Source: an uncultured archaeon
GTDB taxonomy: Archaea > Nanobdellota > Nanobdellia > Woesearchaeales > CAIVOO01
DNA: 13,816 nt
Assembly: GCA_903907555.1 (NCBI GenBank)
Contig: CAIVOO010000137.1
Location: forward strand, 1-13,816
Direction of reading: 5' to 3'
Shown: positions 5,708 through 12,832 of the stretch, one piece after another
Numbering within the stretch: position 1 is the stretch's first letter
How the letters are laid out: every line of letters starts with the position of its first letter
The notes under the pieces: generated by a model
Databases searched by the model: none
Seen by the model: the letters and a program-made list of their open reading frames with translations, nothing else
Told to the model about the DNA's origin: nothing
Translations under genes and position numbers: made by a program

Positions 5708-7470
5708 AGAACAACAAGAGCTATTCGCAGAAGATTCTGGAACTTCTTGCAGAAGTTGAGAGGTATGAAGCTCTTAAGGAAAAAGTAAACAAAAGTTCAG
5801 GCGAGCTTTTCTCAGACTACCAGAGGGGAAGGCTTAACTTTTCTGGCTACGAAAAAATCCAGAGGCGCCTCTTAGGCGGAAGGACAAAAAAAGAATGGGA
5901 CGCATATTACGATTCTTACACATTGTCGCTTCTGAAGCAGATAGAAAATCTCAACCAAAAAATATTTTCTGAAACTTATGCAGTGAGGATTTTCGGCGGC
6001 GAATACCATGAAAAGCTTCACGAAGAGGTGTCAAAGCCTGTCGAGGCTGTCGAAGTAAACGTCGAGAGCATAAAAGAAATTCCTCAGATAAAACCAGAGC
6101 CACAAGAGCATGCTGATGAAATGCCGGAAGCCCCGAAAAGGCATCATGCTGAAGAGAAAAAAGCAGAAGCTGTGCAGATTATAGAGCAGCAGGTTGTCCT
6201 GCCGCACGCAGAGAGCTCATTGATAAAATGGATTAAGCTGAGATTCGGGGCTATGCCAGAGGCTCCGCACAGGGTAGCAAAAAGGCAGGTTTTCCAGATA
6301 GTGGAAAAGGTTCCTGAACCTCTGTCTTTCAAGGAAGAGAAAACTCCTTACATGAAGACTTCTGAATATCTTTCAGGGCTTGTCTCAAGAATATTCGGGT
6401 TGAGGAAAGAGACATATATTTCAAAAGCAGCCGAGGCAGGAGTTCCGAAAGAAACAATAATGCTCCGTTCGAGGAGAGGTGCTGCTGTCGAGGTTGCAAA
6501 GGCAGAGGTTGCGCCTACACTGCTTGCTGAGGAAGCTGCAAGAATCAAGCGCATAATGGAAAAGCAGGTAGGGCTTAAGGTTTACAAGCCGTCTCTCTTG
6601 GGCTCTGTTGCAAACGTTTCAATCAAGAAAATAAGCTTCTTCCTGATAGATGCATTCCCTGACTTTTTCAGGTATCTGTACAACGCGCTTCGTTCTGCGA
6701 ATGTACAGATGCTTTCCAACACGTATGTAAACATAATGGTGCTGATGTCTATTTTCACATTCATTATTTCTATGATTATTTTCCCGTTTTTATTTACATT
6801 GTCCAACAATCTCACAATGACTTTAACCAAGTCATTCATGTCATCTGTAATATTGATGCTGATAACATTCATGGGATTCTATGCCTATCCATTCTCAAAA
6901 ATCAGGAGGAGAAGAGTAAACATCAGGGCAAACCTTCCGTTCGCAATAAACCACATGGCAGCAGTCGCATCTTCAGGAGTTCCGCCAACAAAAATGTTCC
7001 ACTTGATTGCAAAATCAAATGAATACGGCGAAGTTTCTGTTGAGGTTGAGAAAATTGTTGAGTACATTGAGCTATTCGGATACGATCTGCTTACTGCGCT
7101 TAAATCAGTCGCGGCAATAAGCCCTTCAGACTTATTCAAGGAATTCATGGAAGGAATGATTTCAACAACAGAGTCTGGCGGAGACATAAAAGTTTACATG
7201 ATGGAAAAATCCAAAGAGGCAATGCTTGAATATGAATTGGAGAGGGAGAAATACACAGAAACAATATCAACATATTCAGACATTTATACGGGCGTGCTTA
7301 TAGCAGCGCCATTGTTTTTCGTTGCAACATTGTCATTGGTAAGCTTGCTAGGCGGAACAATAGGAGGCATTGGCATAGATGTTGTTATAGTCGTTGGGAC
7401 ATATGTGGTAATACCCTTGCTTAATGGAGCATTTTTGATGTTCCTCATAATGACGCAGCCGGAGATATAA
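5704..7470 (+). CDS. TadB/FlaJ-like platform protein with a T2SSF domain and a long N-terminal extension
   Basis: This 588-aa inner-membrane platform protein has helices near residues 342-368, 377-399, 528-552 and 557-583, with a cytoplasmic T2SSF domain between (about 402-520). That domain includes NLPFAINHMAAVASSGVPP and a STTESGGDIKVYM segment, the usual paired signatures of FlaJ/TadB/TadC proteins. It should contact the ATPase and pass on its movement for pilin assembly. Unusual is an N-terminal cytoplasmic region of about 340 residues: a helical start (1-115), then a Pro/Glu/Lys-rich linker (about 116-160), and a conserved-looking piece with two MPEAP motifs (140 and 184). Classical TadB/TadC proteins are about 300 aa. 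Start ATG 5704 overlaps the preceding stop (ATGA). The partner platform protein follows 1 nt downstream. Confidence 0.88.
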   Translation: MKNNKSYSQKILELLAEVERYEALKEKVNKSSGELFSDYQRGRLNFSGYEKIQRRLLGGRTKKEWDAYYDSYTLSLLKQIENLNQKIFSETYAVRIFGGEYHEKLHEEVSKPVEAVEVNVESIKEIPQIKPEPQEHADEMPEAPKRHHAEEKKAEAVQIIEQQVVLPHAESSLIKWIKLRFGAMPEAPHRVAKRQVFQIVEKVPEPLSFKEEKTPYMKTSEYLSGLVSRIFGLRKETYISKAAEAGVPKETIMLRSRRGAAVEVAKAEVAPTLLAEEAARIKRIMEKQVGLKVYKPSLLGSVANVSIKKISFFLIDAFPDFFRYLYNALRSANVQMLSNTYVNIMVLMSIFTFIISMIIFPFLFTLSNNLTMTLTKSFMSSVILMLITFMGFYAYPFSKIRRRRVNIRANLPFAINHMAAVASSGVPPTKMFHLIAKSNEYGEVSVEVEKIVEYIELFGYDLLTALKSVAAISPSDLFKEFMEGMISTTESGGDIKVYMMEKSKEAMLEYELEREKYTETISTYSDIYTGVLIAAPLFFVATLSLVSLLGGTIGGIGIDVVIVVGTYVVIPLLNGAFLMFLIMTQPEI

Positions 7471-7471
7471 A

Positions 7472-8377
7472 ATGGAATTCAAGAAAAGCTATTTAGTGGC
7501 AATCGGAGTCGCGCTATTTTTGCTTGCATTTGCTTACTTGGCATTCTGGGGAAGCGTGTGGTTTATTCCATCAGTTGTTATTTCGATAACTCTTGGCTGG
7601 CTTCCGTTCTGGATAGACTTTTTCATAAAGCTGCAAAGGCAGAAGGAGCTCGAGTCAAGATTCCCTGAGTTTGTTAGAAACCTTGTAGGTGCAATAAAGT
7701 CAGGAATGCCTGCGCCGAGAGCGATAATACACATTGCTACGCTTGATTACGGGGCATTGAATCCTCACGTGAAAAAGCTTGCGAACCAGCTTGAGTGGGC
7801 CATACCTCTGCGTAAAGCTTTAGAAAATTTTGCCATTGAAACAAAAAATGATGTCATCAGGAGAGCTGTCTCTTCTGTTGTCGAGGCAGAACAGTCTGGC
7901 GGCAACATAGAGGATGTTCTCGAATCAATAACGCAGTCTGTTATTGAGATAAAGACTTTGAAGCAGAAAAGGAAAGCAGCAATAAACAGCCAGGTGATAC
8001 AAAGCTACATCATCTTTATTGTGTTCGTGGGAGTCATGATTGTAATCCAGAATTTGCTTATACCTTACATGACAAAGCTTGAGAGCGCAGAGTCATCAAG
8101 CGGGATAGGCGGCGGGCTTATAAGGACAGGACTCGGCGGGCTTACAAAGCAGGTGTCAATTGACACAAATTCTATCGAAGGGTTCTTTTCATCAATAATC
8201 CAATGGGTAGTCAGCCTTCAAGGAGTATTCCTTATGCTTGCATTGATACAATCATTCTTTGCAGGAATAGTTGTAGGCAAATTATCAGAAGGAGATGTGA
8301 CTTCGGGAATCAAGCACTCATTCATTATGATGACAATATCATTTTTTCTGATAATGACTGCGCAGGGCTTCTTATGA
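7472..8377 (+). CDS. TadC/FlaJ-like platform protein (T2SSF domain)
   Basis: This 301-aa membrane protein is the second platform subunit. Two helices lie near residues 6-24 and 26-50, followed by a cytoplasmic T2SSF domain (about 62-168) with FPEFVRNLVGAIKSGMP and VEAEQSGGNIEDVLES, then a helix at about 171-195, an extracytoplasmic Gly/Ser-rich loop (SSGIGGGLIRTGLGGL, about 210-225) and two C-terminal helices (about 250-270 and 280-299). Size and order match TadC and half of a FlaJ. Together with the 5704 product it gives the two-domain platform that FlaJ provides in one chain. A GGAGAT Shine-Dalgarno at 7461-7466 precedes ATG 7472. Its TGA overlaps the next ATG (ATGA). Confidence 0.9.
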   Translation: MEFKKSYLVAIGVALFLLAFAYLAFWGSVWFIPSVVISITLGWLPFWIDFFIKLQRQKELESRFPEFVRNLVGAIKSGMPAPRAIIHIATLDYGALNPHVKKLANQLEWAIPLRKALENFAIETKNDVIRRAVSSVVEAEQSGGNIEDVLESITQSVIEIKTLKQKRKAAINSQVIQSYIIFIVFVGVMIVIQNLLIPYMTKLESAESSSGIGGGLIRTGLGGLTKQVSIDTNSIEGFFSSIIQWVVSLQGVFLMLALIQSFFAGIVVGKLSEGDVTSGIKHSFIMMTISFFLIMTAQGFL

Positions 8378-9279
8378 AAGAGATAATCGACATAAAGCAG
8401 GATTCGGAAATCGTCAGGGATTACATAAGCAGATACGGCTTTATGCCTGAGCATAATTTTGAATACTTCAAATGCCTGACTGATGAAGGGCAGCCTGCGT
8501 TCTATTACGAGGATGATTTTGGTGTGATGTGCTTCATTTCAGACGAAGGCAAGAGCAAGGTTGTGAGAAGCTTGGTCGAGCCATTGGCAAAACAGGATAA
8601 CATTCTTAATGCGCTTCAAAAATTCGTGAAATACTGCCTTGATGTCAAGCATTTCGACAAGATTGTTCTCGAAACAAGGCATGAGATTAAGCTGGAGCTT
8701 GAAAAGGTTTTCAAGAAATCAGAATACAAGGTGCTGAAGGACAGGTATCATCTGACATGGCCTGTATTCATCATGAAAAATTTTGATGAAAGCCTTTCCG
8801 GCGGGAACTGGAAAAAGATGCGCTATTTCAAGAACAAGTTCTTCAAGGATCAAAATCCTGATGTGGGCGATTTTCAGGAATCTGATAAAAATGAGCTGAA
8901 AGAGCTTGTCAAGGTGTGGGCAAAGACGAGGACTGCTTCAGACATTGCCCATTATCACAGATACATAAATTTCATAGACAACAATTTCAAGGGCTTTGAC
9001 ATGGTTAAAGTAATCAAGATTAACGGAAAGCCTGTTTCATTCTTCGGCGGGTGGAGAATTGTCAATTCAGGCAACTATTATTCCTGCATTGGGATTTACG
9101 ATTACAGCTATGAGAACATCGGCGAAGTTTCCAATCTTATCGATTTGACAGAGATAAAGAAGATGGGTGTTGAGAAAGCAGATCTTGGCGGCGGGGAGGA
9201 AGCGCTGACGAACTTCAAGAAGAAATTCTTCCCGGACGAATTCTATAGAACGGATATTTATACTGTGAAGAAAAAATAA
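8374..9279 (+). CDS. DUF2156/GNAT-fold aminoacyl- or acyltransferase-like protein
   Basis: This 301-aa soluble protein resembles the DUF2156 / phosphatidylglycerol lysyltransferase C-terminal (tandem GNAT, FemAB-like) group. An N-terminal half (1-125) has a degenerate GNAT-like pattern. PVFIMKNFDESLSGGNWKKM (from residue 130) and a basic RYFKNKFF helix follow. The second GNAT core includes KPVSFFGGWRI (219-229), NYYSCIGIYD and DLGGGEEALTNFKKKFFP (270-287), the usual C-terminal signature. Known relatives transfer amino acids from aminoacyl-tRNA to lipids or other acceptors. The acceptor here is unknown, and its last place in the pilus operon hints at modification of a surface component or pilin. 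I chose ATG 8374 because it overlaps the previous stop as ATGA; a longer frame from 8203 lies inside the TadC-like gene. It ends one base before the opposing gene begins. Confidence 0.7.
   Translation: MKEIIDIKQDSEIVRDYISRYGFMPEHNFEYFKCLTDEGQPAFYYEDDFGVMCFISDEGKSKVVRSLVEPLAKQDNILNALQKFVKYCLDVKHFDKIVLETRHEIKLELEKVFKKSEYKVLKDRYHLTWPVFIMKNFDESLSGGNWKKMRYFKNKFFKDQNPDVGDFQESDKNELKELVKVWAKTRTASDIAHYHRYINFIDNNFKGFDMVKVIKINGKPVSFFGGWRIVNSGNYYSCIGIYDYSYENIGEVSNLIDLTEIKKMGVEKADLGGGEEALTNFKKKFFPDEFYRTDIYTVKKK
9271..9276 (-). terminator. T6 tract after the NFACT-R gene
   Basis: On the minus strand six T begin 3 nt after the stop codon of the 9280-10050 gene, inside the last codons of the opposing gene. 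A short T-run can end archaeal transcripts. Confidence 0.3.
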
Positions 9280-10050
9280 TTAGCTTAACTTGCATCCGCC
9301 TGACGGCAAAAATCTTATTATCTCGTCTATCTCCCCGCCAAGCTTCTTTTTTATCAGCTTTGCTACGTCAGAATTCTTGTTGTCGCCAGGTATTATTGTT
9401 ACGTAATTTTCTGCATTCTTCTTTATCACAGACACAGGACCACCGATTATTCGCCCGTCTTTTATTCCTACTGCCGCTTCCAGTTTTATACCTCTAACAA
9501 AATTCTTCTTGCCGTAAATCATGAATGCGCCTTTTGCAATGAACTCTCCTGCCCTTGCTTCCTTGGTTACTTGGTCTGGATTGACATAGAACACTTCTGG
9601 GCTGAAGCCGCTCTTCCAGGCTCTTGAATATATCACGCAAATCTCTGCTGCTTCCCTGATTGTTGTTTCAGGTATTTCTTTTCCTTCAGCTTTTATTACT
9701 GTGAACGGGCTGCCCGGCATTTCTGTGTGAAATACCAAATCTTTCGGCTCTGCGTGCTTCTTGATAATCAGCTCATTGGTTGTTGCATCGCGTCCGCCAA
9801 TTACCAGGAATCCGTCAGATGACGTGAACCAATGGAATTTGTCATACCATTCGCGCTTTATCTCGACTTTCGGCTTCTGCTTCTCTTTCAGCTCCTTCTC
9901 AACCTGCATCTTCAAGTCATCGAGCTTGTCTTCGTGAACCTCAATCGCCTTCAGAGTGCCGTCTATCTTCTTCTTGAGCTTCTTAGATTTCTCGTAATAG
10001 TCTGCAGCATTCTGCTCCACAGACTTGTTTAAGTTGATTTTGAGCTGCAT
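9280..10050 (-). CDS. Free-standing NFACT-R (DUF814) protein, RqcH/Tae2 C-terminal half
   Basis: This 256-aa protein carries the RNA-binding NFACT-R domain of the RqcH/NEMF/Tae2 family, which binds tRNA and the large ribosomal subunit in ribosome-associated quality control. The first 60 residues are a coiled coil with the family's NKSVEQNAADYYEKSKKLKK signature (8-27). NFACT-R follows, with DKFHWFTSSDGFLVIGGRDA (70-89), TNELIIKK, an IREAAEICVIYSRAWKSG segment (131-148) and FMIYGKKNF (176-184). Archaeal full-length homologues also have an N-terminal NFACT-N and helix-hairpin-helix part that is absent here. The clear promoter just upstream argues that the gene is naturally short and not a window artefact. 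The missing half may be encoded elsewhere. Leaderless start at 10050; C-terminus ends GGCKLS. Confidence 0.9.
   Translation of the reverse strand: MQLKINLNKSVEQNAADYYEKSKKLKKKIDGTLKAIEVHEDKLDDLKMQVEKELKEKQKPKVEIKREWYDKFHWFTSSDGFLVIGGRDATTNELIIKKHAEPKDLVFHTEMPGSPFTVIKAEGKEIPETTIREAAEICVIYSRAWKSGFSPEVFYVNPDQVTKEARAGEFIAKGAFMIYGKKNFVRGIKLEAAVGIKDGRIIGGPVSVIKKNAENYVTIIPGDNKNSDVAKLIKKKLGGEIDEIIRFLPSGGCKLS
9347..9352 (+). terminator. T6 tract downstream of the pilus operon
   Basis: The first plus-strand run of six T lies about 70 nt after the operon's last stop, inside the convergent NFACT-R gene. It is the nearest candidate for ending the operon transcript, since the two stop codons abut without a gap. 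Confidence 0.25.
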
Positions 10051-10068
10051 AATGGCTTATAAACAGCC

Positions 10069-10086
10069 TTAATTTAAATATATAAC
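10069..10086 (-). promoter_or_regulatory. TATA promoter of the NFACT-R gene
   Basis: The minus strand reads GGCGTTATATATTTAAAT, centred about 28 nt before ATG 10050, consistent with a leaderless mRNA. It faces away from the kinase-gene promoter within a 109-bp divergent region. Confidence 0.5.
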
Positions 10087-10108
10087 GCCTCCATGTTTGT
10101 AGTCCCTC

Positions 10109-10125
10109 TATAGTAGTTAAAAAAC
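10109..10125. repeat. 17-bp promoter element, copy 2
   Basis: TATAGTAGTTAAAAAAC is identical to 1040-1056. Here it lies just upstream of the BRE/TATA of the kinase-LysM gene and overlaps the 20-bp promoter core, and it is also upstream of the divergent NFACT-R promoter. This would suit an activator site or an extended promoter. Confidence 0.5.
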
Positions 10126-10139
10126 GAAAGATTTATATA
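10120..10139 (+). promoter_or_regulatory. Strong BRE/TATA promoter of the kinase-LysM gene; 20-bp match to 3770-3789
   Basis: AAAAACGAAAGATTTATATA is the same 20-mer as in the promoter of the transglycosylase-like gene. The TATA centre is about 25 nt before ATG 10160, so the transcript should be leaderless. Confidence 0.75.
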
Positions 10140-10159
10140 GAGGTGTCTATATTGTTGAT

Positions 10160-12826
10160 ATGATGACTCTAGATGAATCCTTATCACAGATAGAAGGCTT
10201 GGCGCATCCTTTTAGAGAGTTCGTTGCGGATGTAGTTATCCCTGATGCTGTAAAAAATGCTGTTAAAAATAAAAGAGCATTTATCGCGCCTGATCCTGAC
10301 ACTCTTTACTGGACTTTTATTGCTAAAATACTAGATGGCTATAAGAACGAGCATGCAAAAACTCTTTCTGCAGATGAAACACAAATTCTAGACGGCTACA
10401 TAAGCGATATTGAAAACCAGCTAAAGAATCCTTCGCCACAGTCATTTAAAGATTTAGACAAAAGGATTTCCATTTTTGAAAGACAGTTATATTGTGTGTC
10501 AAAAAACAGCAAGAATCTTGGGTATACCCCATTTCACGTTTTTAATTTAACACTTCCAGGAATTAAAAATACTTTGAACATATTTTCAAAGAAATGCGGA
10601 GATGAAATTGAAGTTGTGAAAAATTCAGTTACTGACACTTTTTTGTCCGAAAGAAATTGCAATACCCCTAAAGTCTATCATTACGATATGAATTATTTGA
10701 TGATGTTTACTGAGTATATTGGGGAAGATCTTGCACAGATATTTGGGCGGCTGGAAGGCATGATCGAAAGTCCTGATGATTTCTCGACAGTCAACGGACA
10801 AAAAATTGAGATTTTAAAAGGTGTAGTTGACACTTTGATTGTCGATTCTTATGTAAAACTCGCAGATTCTGAAAAGGCGTATGAAGTGCTTGCTGGACGC
10901 ATGATGAAAAAATCCAGCAAAATTACCATACCGCAAGAAAACTATGTAGATAGATTTAACAAAAAAGTTCTGGAAAGCTTGGAATTTGTTATCGGAAAAC
11001 ACAATGTGAAAGCAGGTGTTGAGCGTGATAATTCCGGAAATGAAAAGAATTCATTTCCAATATATGATGGTAAGGATGCTGATTTCTCAGGGTTTATTGA
11101 TAATTTCTCAGGAATAATCAAGTATGTCGATGAGAAGAAATGCTTGTTGAAGGACTTGATAAATGGAGATCAGCATATAAAGAACATAATGCCGAAGGAT
11201 GGCAAATATTATGGCTGCGATACAGAGTATCTTATTTTCGGGCTGATGCATAGGGATCTGTTTAACATGTTCAGGTTTGCAGGTTTTAGGAATGAAACAT
11301 ACTGCAACATGCATGCTATTTCTCAAGACAAAGCAGGCATAGAAAAAATGAAGGAAATGCTGGCTGCAGGTTTTGTTGAAGATGAGATGAAGATTGTAAA
11401 ATACACATATAACTCATTAAAAACCCGCCTTGAGCAGGAGTCTTTGAAGGTTCCTGACAGCAATGATACTAAAGCTGTTGCTTTTCATGAAGCTATTGTT
11501 GCAAAATTAAAAGTATTCAATGTAGCATATAAAGATGAAGATGAGTTTGTAAAAGTTTTCAAGTACAGCCAGATGTTTGAGCACCTTGTTAATTTCGCAA
11601 GAAAGGTTAAAGATGTTAAATTTTCTGAGACTTCAGGAAATTTGCAGTCTGTAAGATCAGATTTAGCTGAGGCGATATTCTCATACCACAGGTTCAAAAA
11701 TGCTGTCAAAGATCTGGCGGCTGACGAAGATAAAAAATACATGACTAAGGATGAAGCTAATAGATTAATCAATTCTGTTGATGGGCTTTTCTCAAAATAT
11801 GATGACAAGCCAATATTTTTTAAGAAAATGTCTGGGTATGATGAAATAGTGACATTTAAGAATGCCAGGGAGGAGATTGATGATTCCTTGCTTATACAGT
11901 ACGTGAAAGATTTCTCTTCAGGCTATACAAAATTCACTCAATTGCCTAACATGATTGCAGCTGCTGAAAGAGGAGAGGCAGATTATCCTGAAGTTCCTAT
12001 TTTCCAGAGAGAAGGCCGTAATAGAAACAATCATTCTCAGCCACAGCTGGATGAGCCTCAAAGCGGAACAGTCTCAAGCAAAAAGCCAAAAAGAAATATT
12101 TTGAAAATCGCAGCTGGAGCTTTGGTTGGAATTGCAACTATTTTGGGCGTTGGTATTGGGGCGAATTCATATTTCTCATCTAATCAACCAAATACTCCTG
12201 AAGTTGTAAAGACAGACAAGCCTGGAGATTCAAATCAGCCGACACAAAAACCCGAAGATTCAAATCAACCAATTCTAAAAAAAACTACTGGAATCGGTTT
12301 TTTGAATGATATTATTGAAGAAAATGGAAGAATAAGTACTGCTTTAGACAGATATTCTGGCAGAATTAATATGATACCCTACACTGTCAGATCAAAAAAT
12401 GATACTCCAAGTGGAGTAACAAAAAAATCTGTCCCTACAAATGCATATTATGATATGAGAAATTGGTTTATTGATACATATGTTAAACCTAACATGAAAA
12501 ATGGCATTCTCCCAATAAATGCGAAGTTTGAAGTTCCCGACTTCAGAAATTTAGATGCTGTTGCAGCGATATATTTTATGGCTGCAGGCAAAAAAGAGCT
12601 GATGACCAAAAACTTCTATTTTGCTCAAGTTGAGGAAAATGTGAATCGCATAAATTTTGCAAAAAAGTATAGTATTAGTCCTAAAGATGTTTGGGTATTC
12701 AACACTTCAACTTTAAGATTAAGCCAGACTGATGGCCCAAGAGCAGGCATGGACTATTATTTAATACCTAAAAATAACGGGAAAAAAATAATGAAAAAAG
12801 TCATTGATAACTACAAAAATAATTAG
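10160..12826 (+). CDS. APH/choline-kinase-like domain fused through one membrane helix to a LysM-like domain (888 aa)
   Basis: The N-terminal half looks like an aminoglycoside-phosphotransferase-type kinase fold. VVKN holds a candidate ATP lysine (Lys154), TPKVYHYD and FTEYIGEDL resemble the hinge, NGDQHIKN carries the catalytic-loop Asp337 and Asn342 with the usual five-residue spacing (the normal His of HGD is Asn), and DTEY at 354 is the metal-binding Asp, 12 residues on. DLFNMF follows, as in APH proteins. Residues 400-620 are helical and unrecognised. A basic stretch (KKPKR) precedes a Gly/Ala-rich membrane helix (646-668), which predicts the kinase inside and the C-terminus outside. A Pro/Asn linker with a 10-residue repeat follows, and the last 70 residues (FAKKYSISPKDVWVFN ... 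DYYLIP) resemble a divergent LysM carbohydrate-binding domain. The layout recalls bacterial receptor kinases with wall-binding ectodomains. Substrate and activity are unknown; it could be a pseudokinase. Confidence 0.7.
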   Translation: MMTLDESLSQIEGLAHPFREFVADVVIPDAVKNAVKNKRAFIAPDPDTLYWTFIAKILDGYKNEHAKTLSADETQILDGYISDIENQLKNPSPQSFKDLDKRISIFERQLYCVSKNSKNLGYTPFHVFNLTLPGIKNTLNIFSKKCGDEIEVVKNSVTDTFLSERNCNTPKVYHYDMNYLMMFTEYIGEDLAQIFGRLEGMIESPDDFSTVNGQKIEILKGVVDTLIVDSYVKLADSEKAYEVLAGRMMKKSSKITIPQENYVDRFNKKVLESLEFVIGKHNVKAGVERDNSGNEKNSFPIYDGKDADFSGFIDNFSGIIKYVDEKKCLLKDLINGDQHIKNIMPKDGKYYGCDTEYLIFGLMHRDLFNMFRFAGFRNETYCNMHAISQDKAGIEKMKEMLAAGFVEDEMKIVKYTYNSLKTRLEQESLKVPDSNDTKAVAFHEAIVAKLKVFNVAYKDEDEFVKVFKYSQMFEHLVNFARKVKDVKFSETSGNLQSVRSDLAEAIFSYHRFKNAVKDLAADEDKKYMTKDEANRLINSVDGLFSKYDDKPIFFKKMSGYDEIVTFKNAREEIDDSLLIQYVKDFSSGYTKFTQLPNMIAAAERGEADYPEVPIFQREGRNRNNHSQPQLDEPQSGTVSSKKPKRNILKIAAGALVGIATILGVGIGANSYFSSNQPNTPEVVKTDKPGDSNQPTQKPEDSNQPILKKTTGIGFLNDIIEENGRISTALDRYSGRINMIPYTVRSKNDTPSGVTKKSVPTNAYYDMRNWFIDTYVKPNMKNGILPINAKFEVPDFRNLDAVAAIYFMAAGKKELMTKNFYFAQVEENVNRINFAKKYSISPKDVWVFNTSTLRLSQTDGPRAGMDYYLIPKNNGKKIMKKVIDNYKNN
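12218..12277 (+). repeat. Two 30-bp in-frame repeats coding a K-P-x-D-S-N-Q-P linker
   Basis: Units 12218-12247 and 12248-12277 encode KPGDSNQPTQ and KPEDSNQPIL (residues 687-706). They form an extended, likely extracytoplasmic spacer between the membrane helix and the C-terminal domain. Third positions have diverged, so the duplication is not very recent. Confidence 0.75.
12782..12799 (-). terminator. T7 and T6 tracts downstream of the AbrB-PhoU gene
   Basis: Beyond the stop at 12833 the minus strand meets T6 (12794-12799) and T7 (12782-12788), within the end of the opposing gene. These are plausible archaeal termination tracts, although they may only reflect Lys codons. Confidence 0.25.
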
Positions 12827-12832
12827 ATAATT

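Noticed and set aside
8203..8373. A longer N-terminus for the DUF2156-like protein starting at 8203.
   Set aside because: It lies wholly inside the TadC-like gene in another frame. ATG 8374 overlaps the previous stop as ATGA, and the family-like sequence begins there.
3904..8377. An archaellum (fla) operon.
   Set aside because: FlaB pilins and FlaF, FlaG and FlaH are absent, and the platform is split into two proteins, as in Tad or other type IV pilus systems.
12227..12270. The GATTCAAATCARCC repeat as a possible regulatory or CRISPR-like repeat.
   Set aside because: There are only two copies, in frame with 30-bp spacing, and they encode a protein linker repeat.
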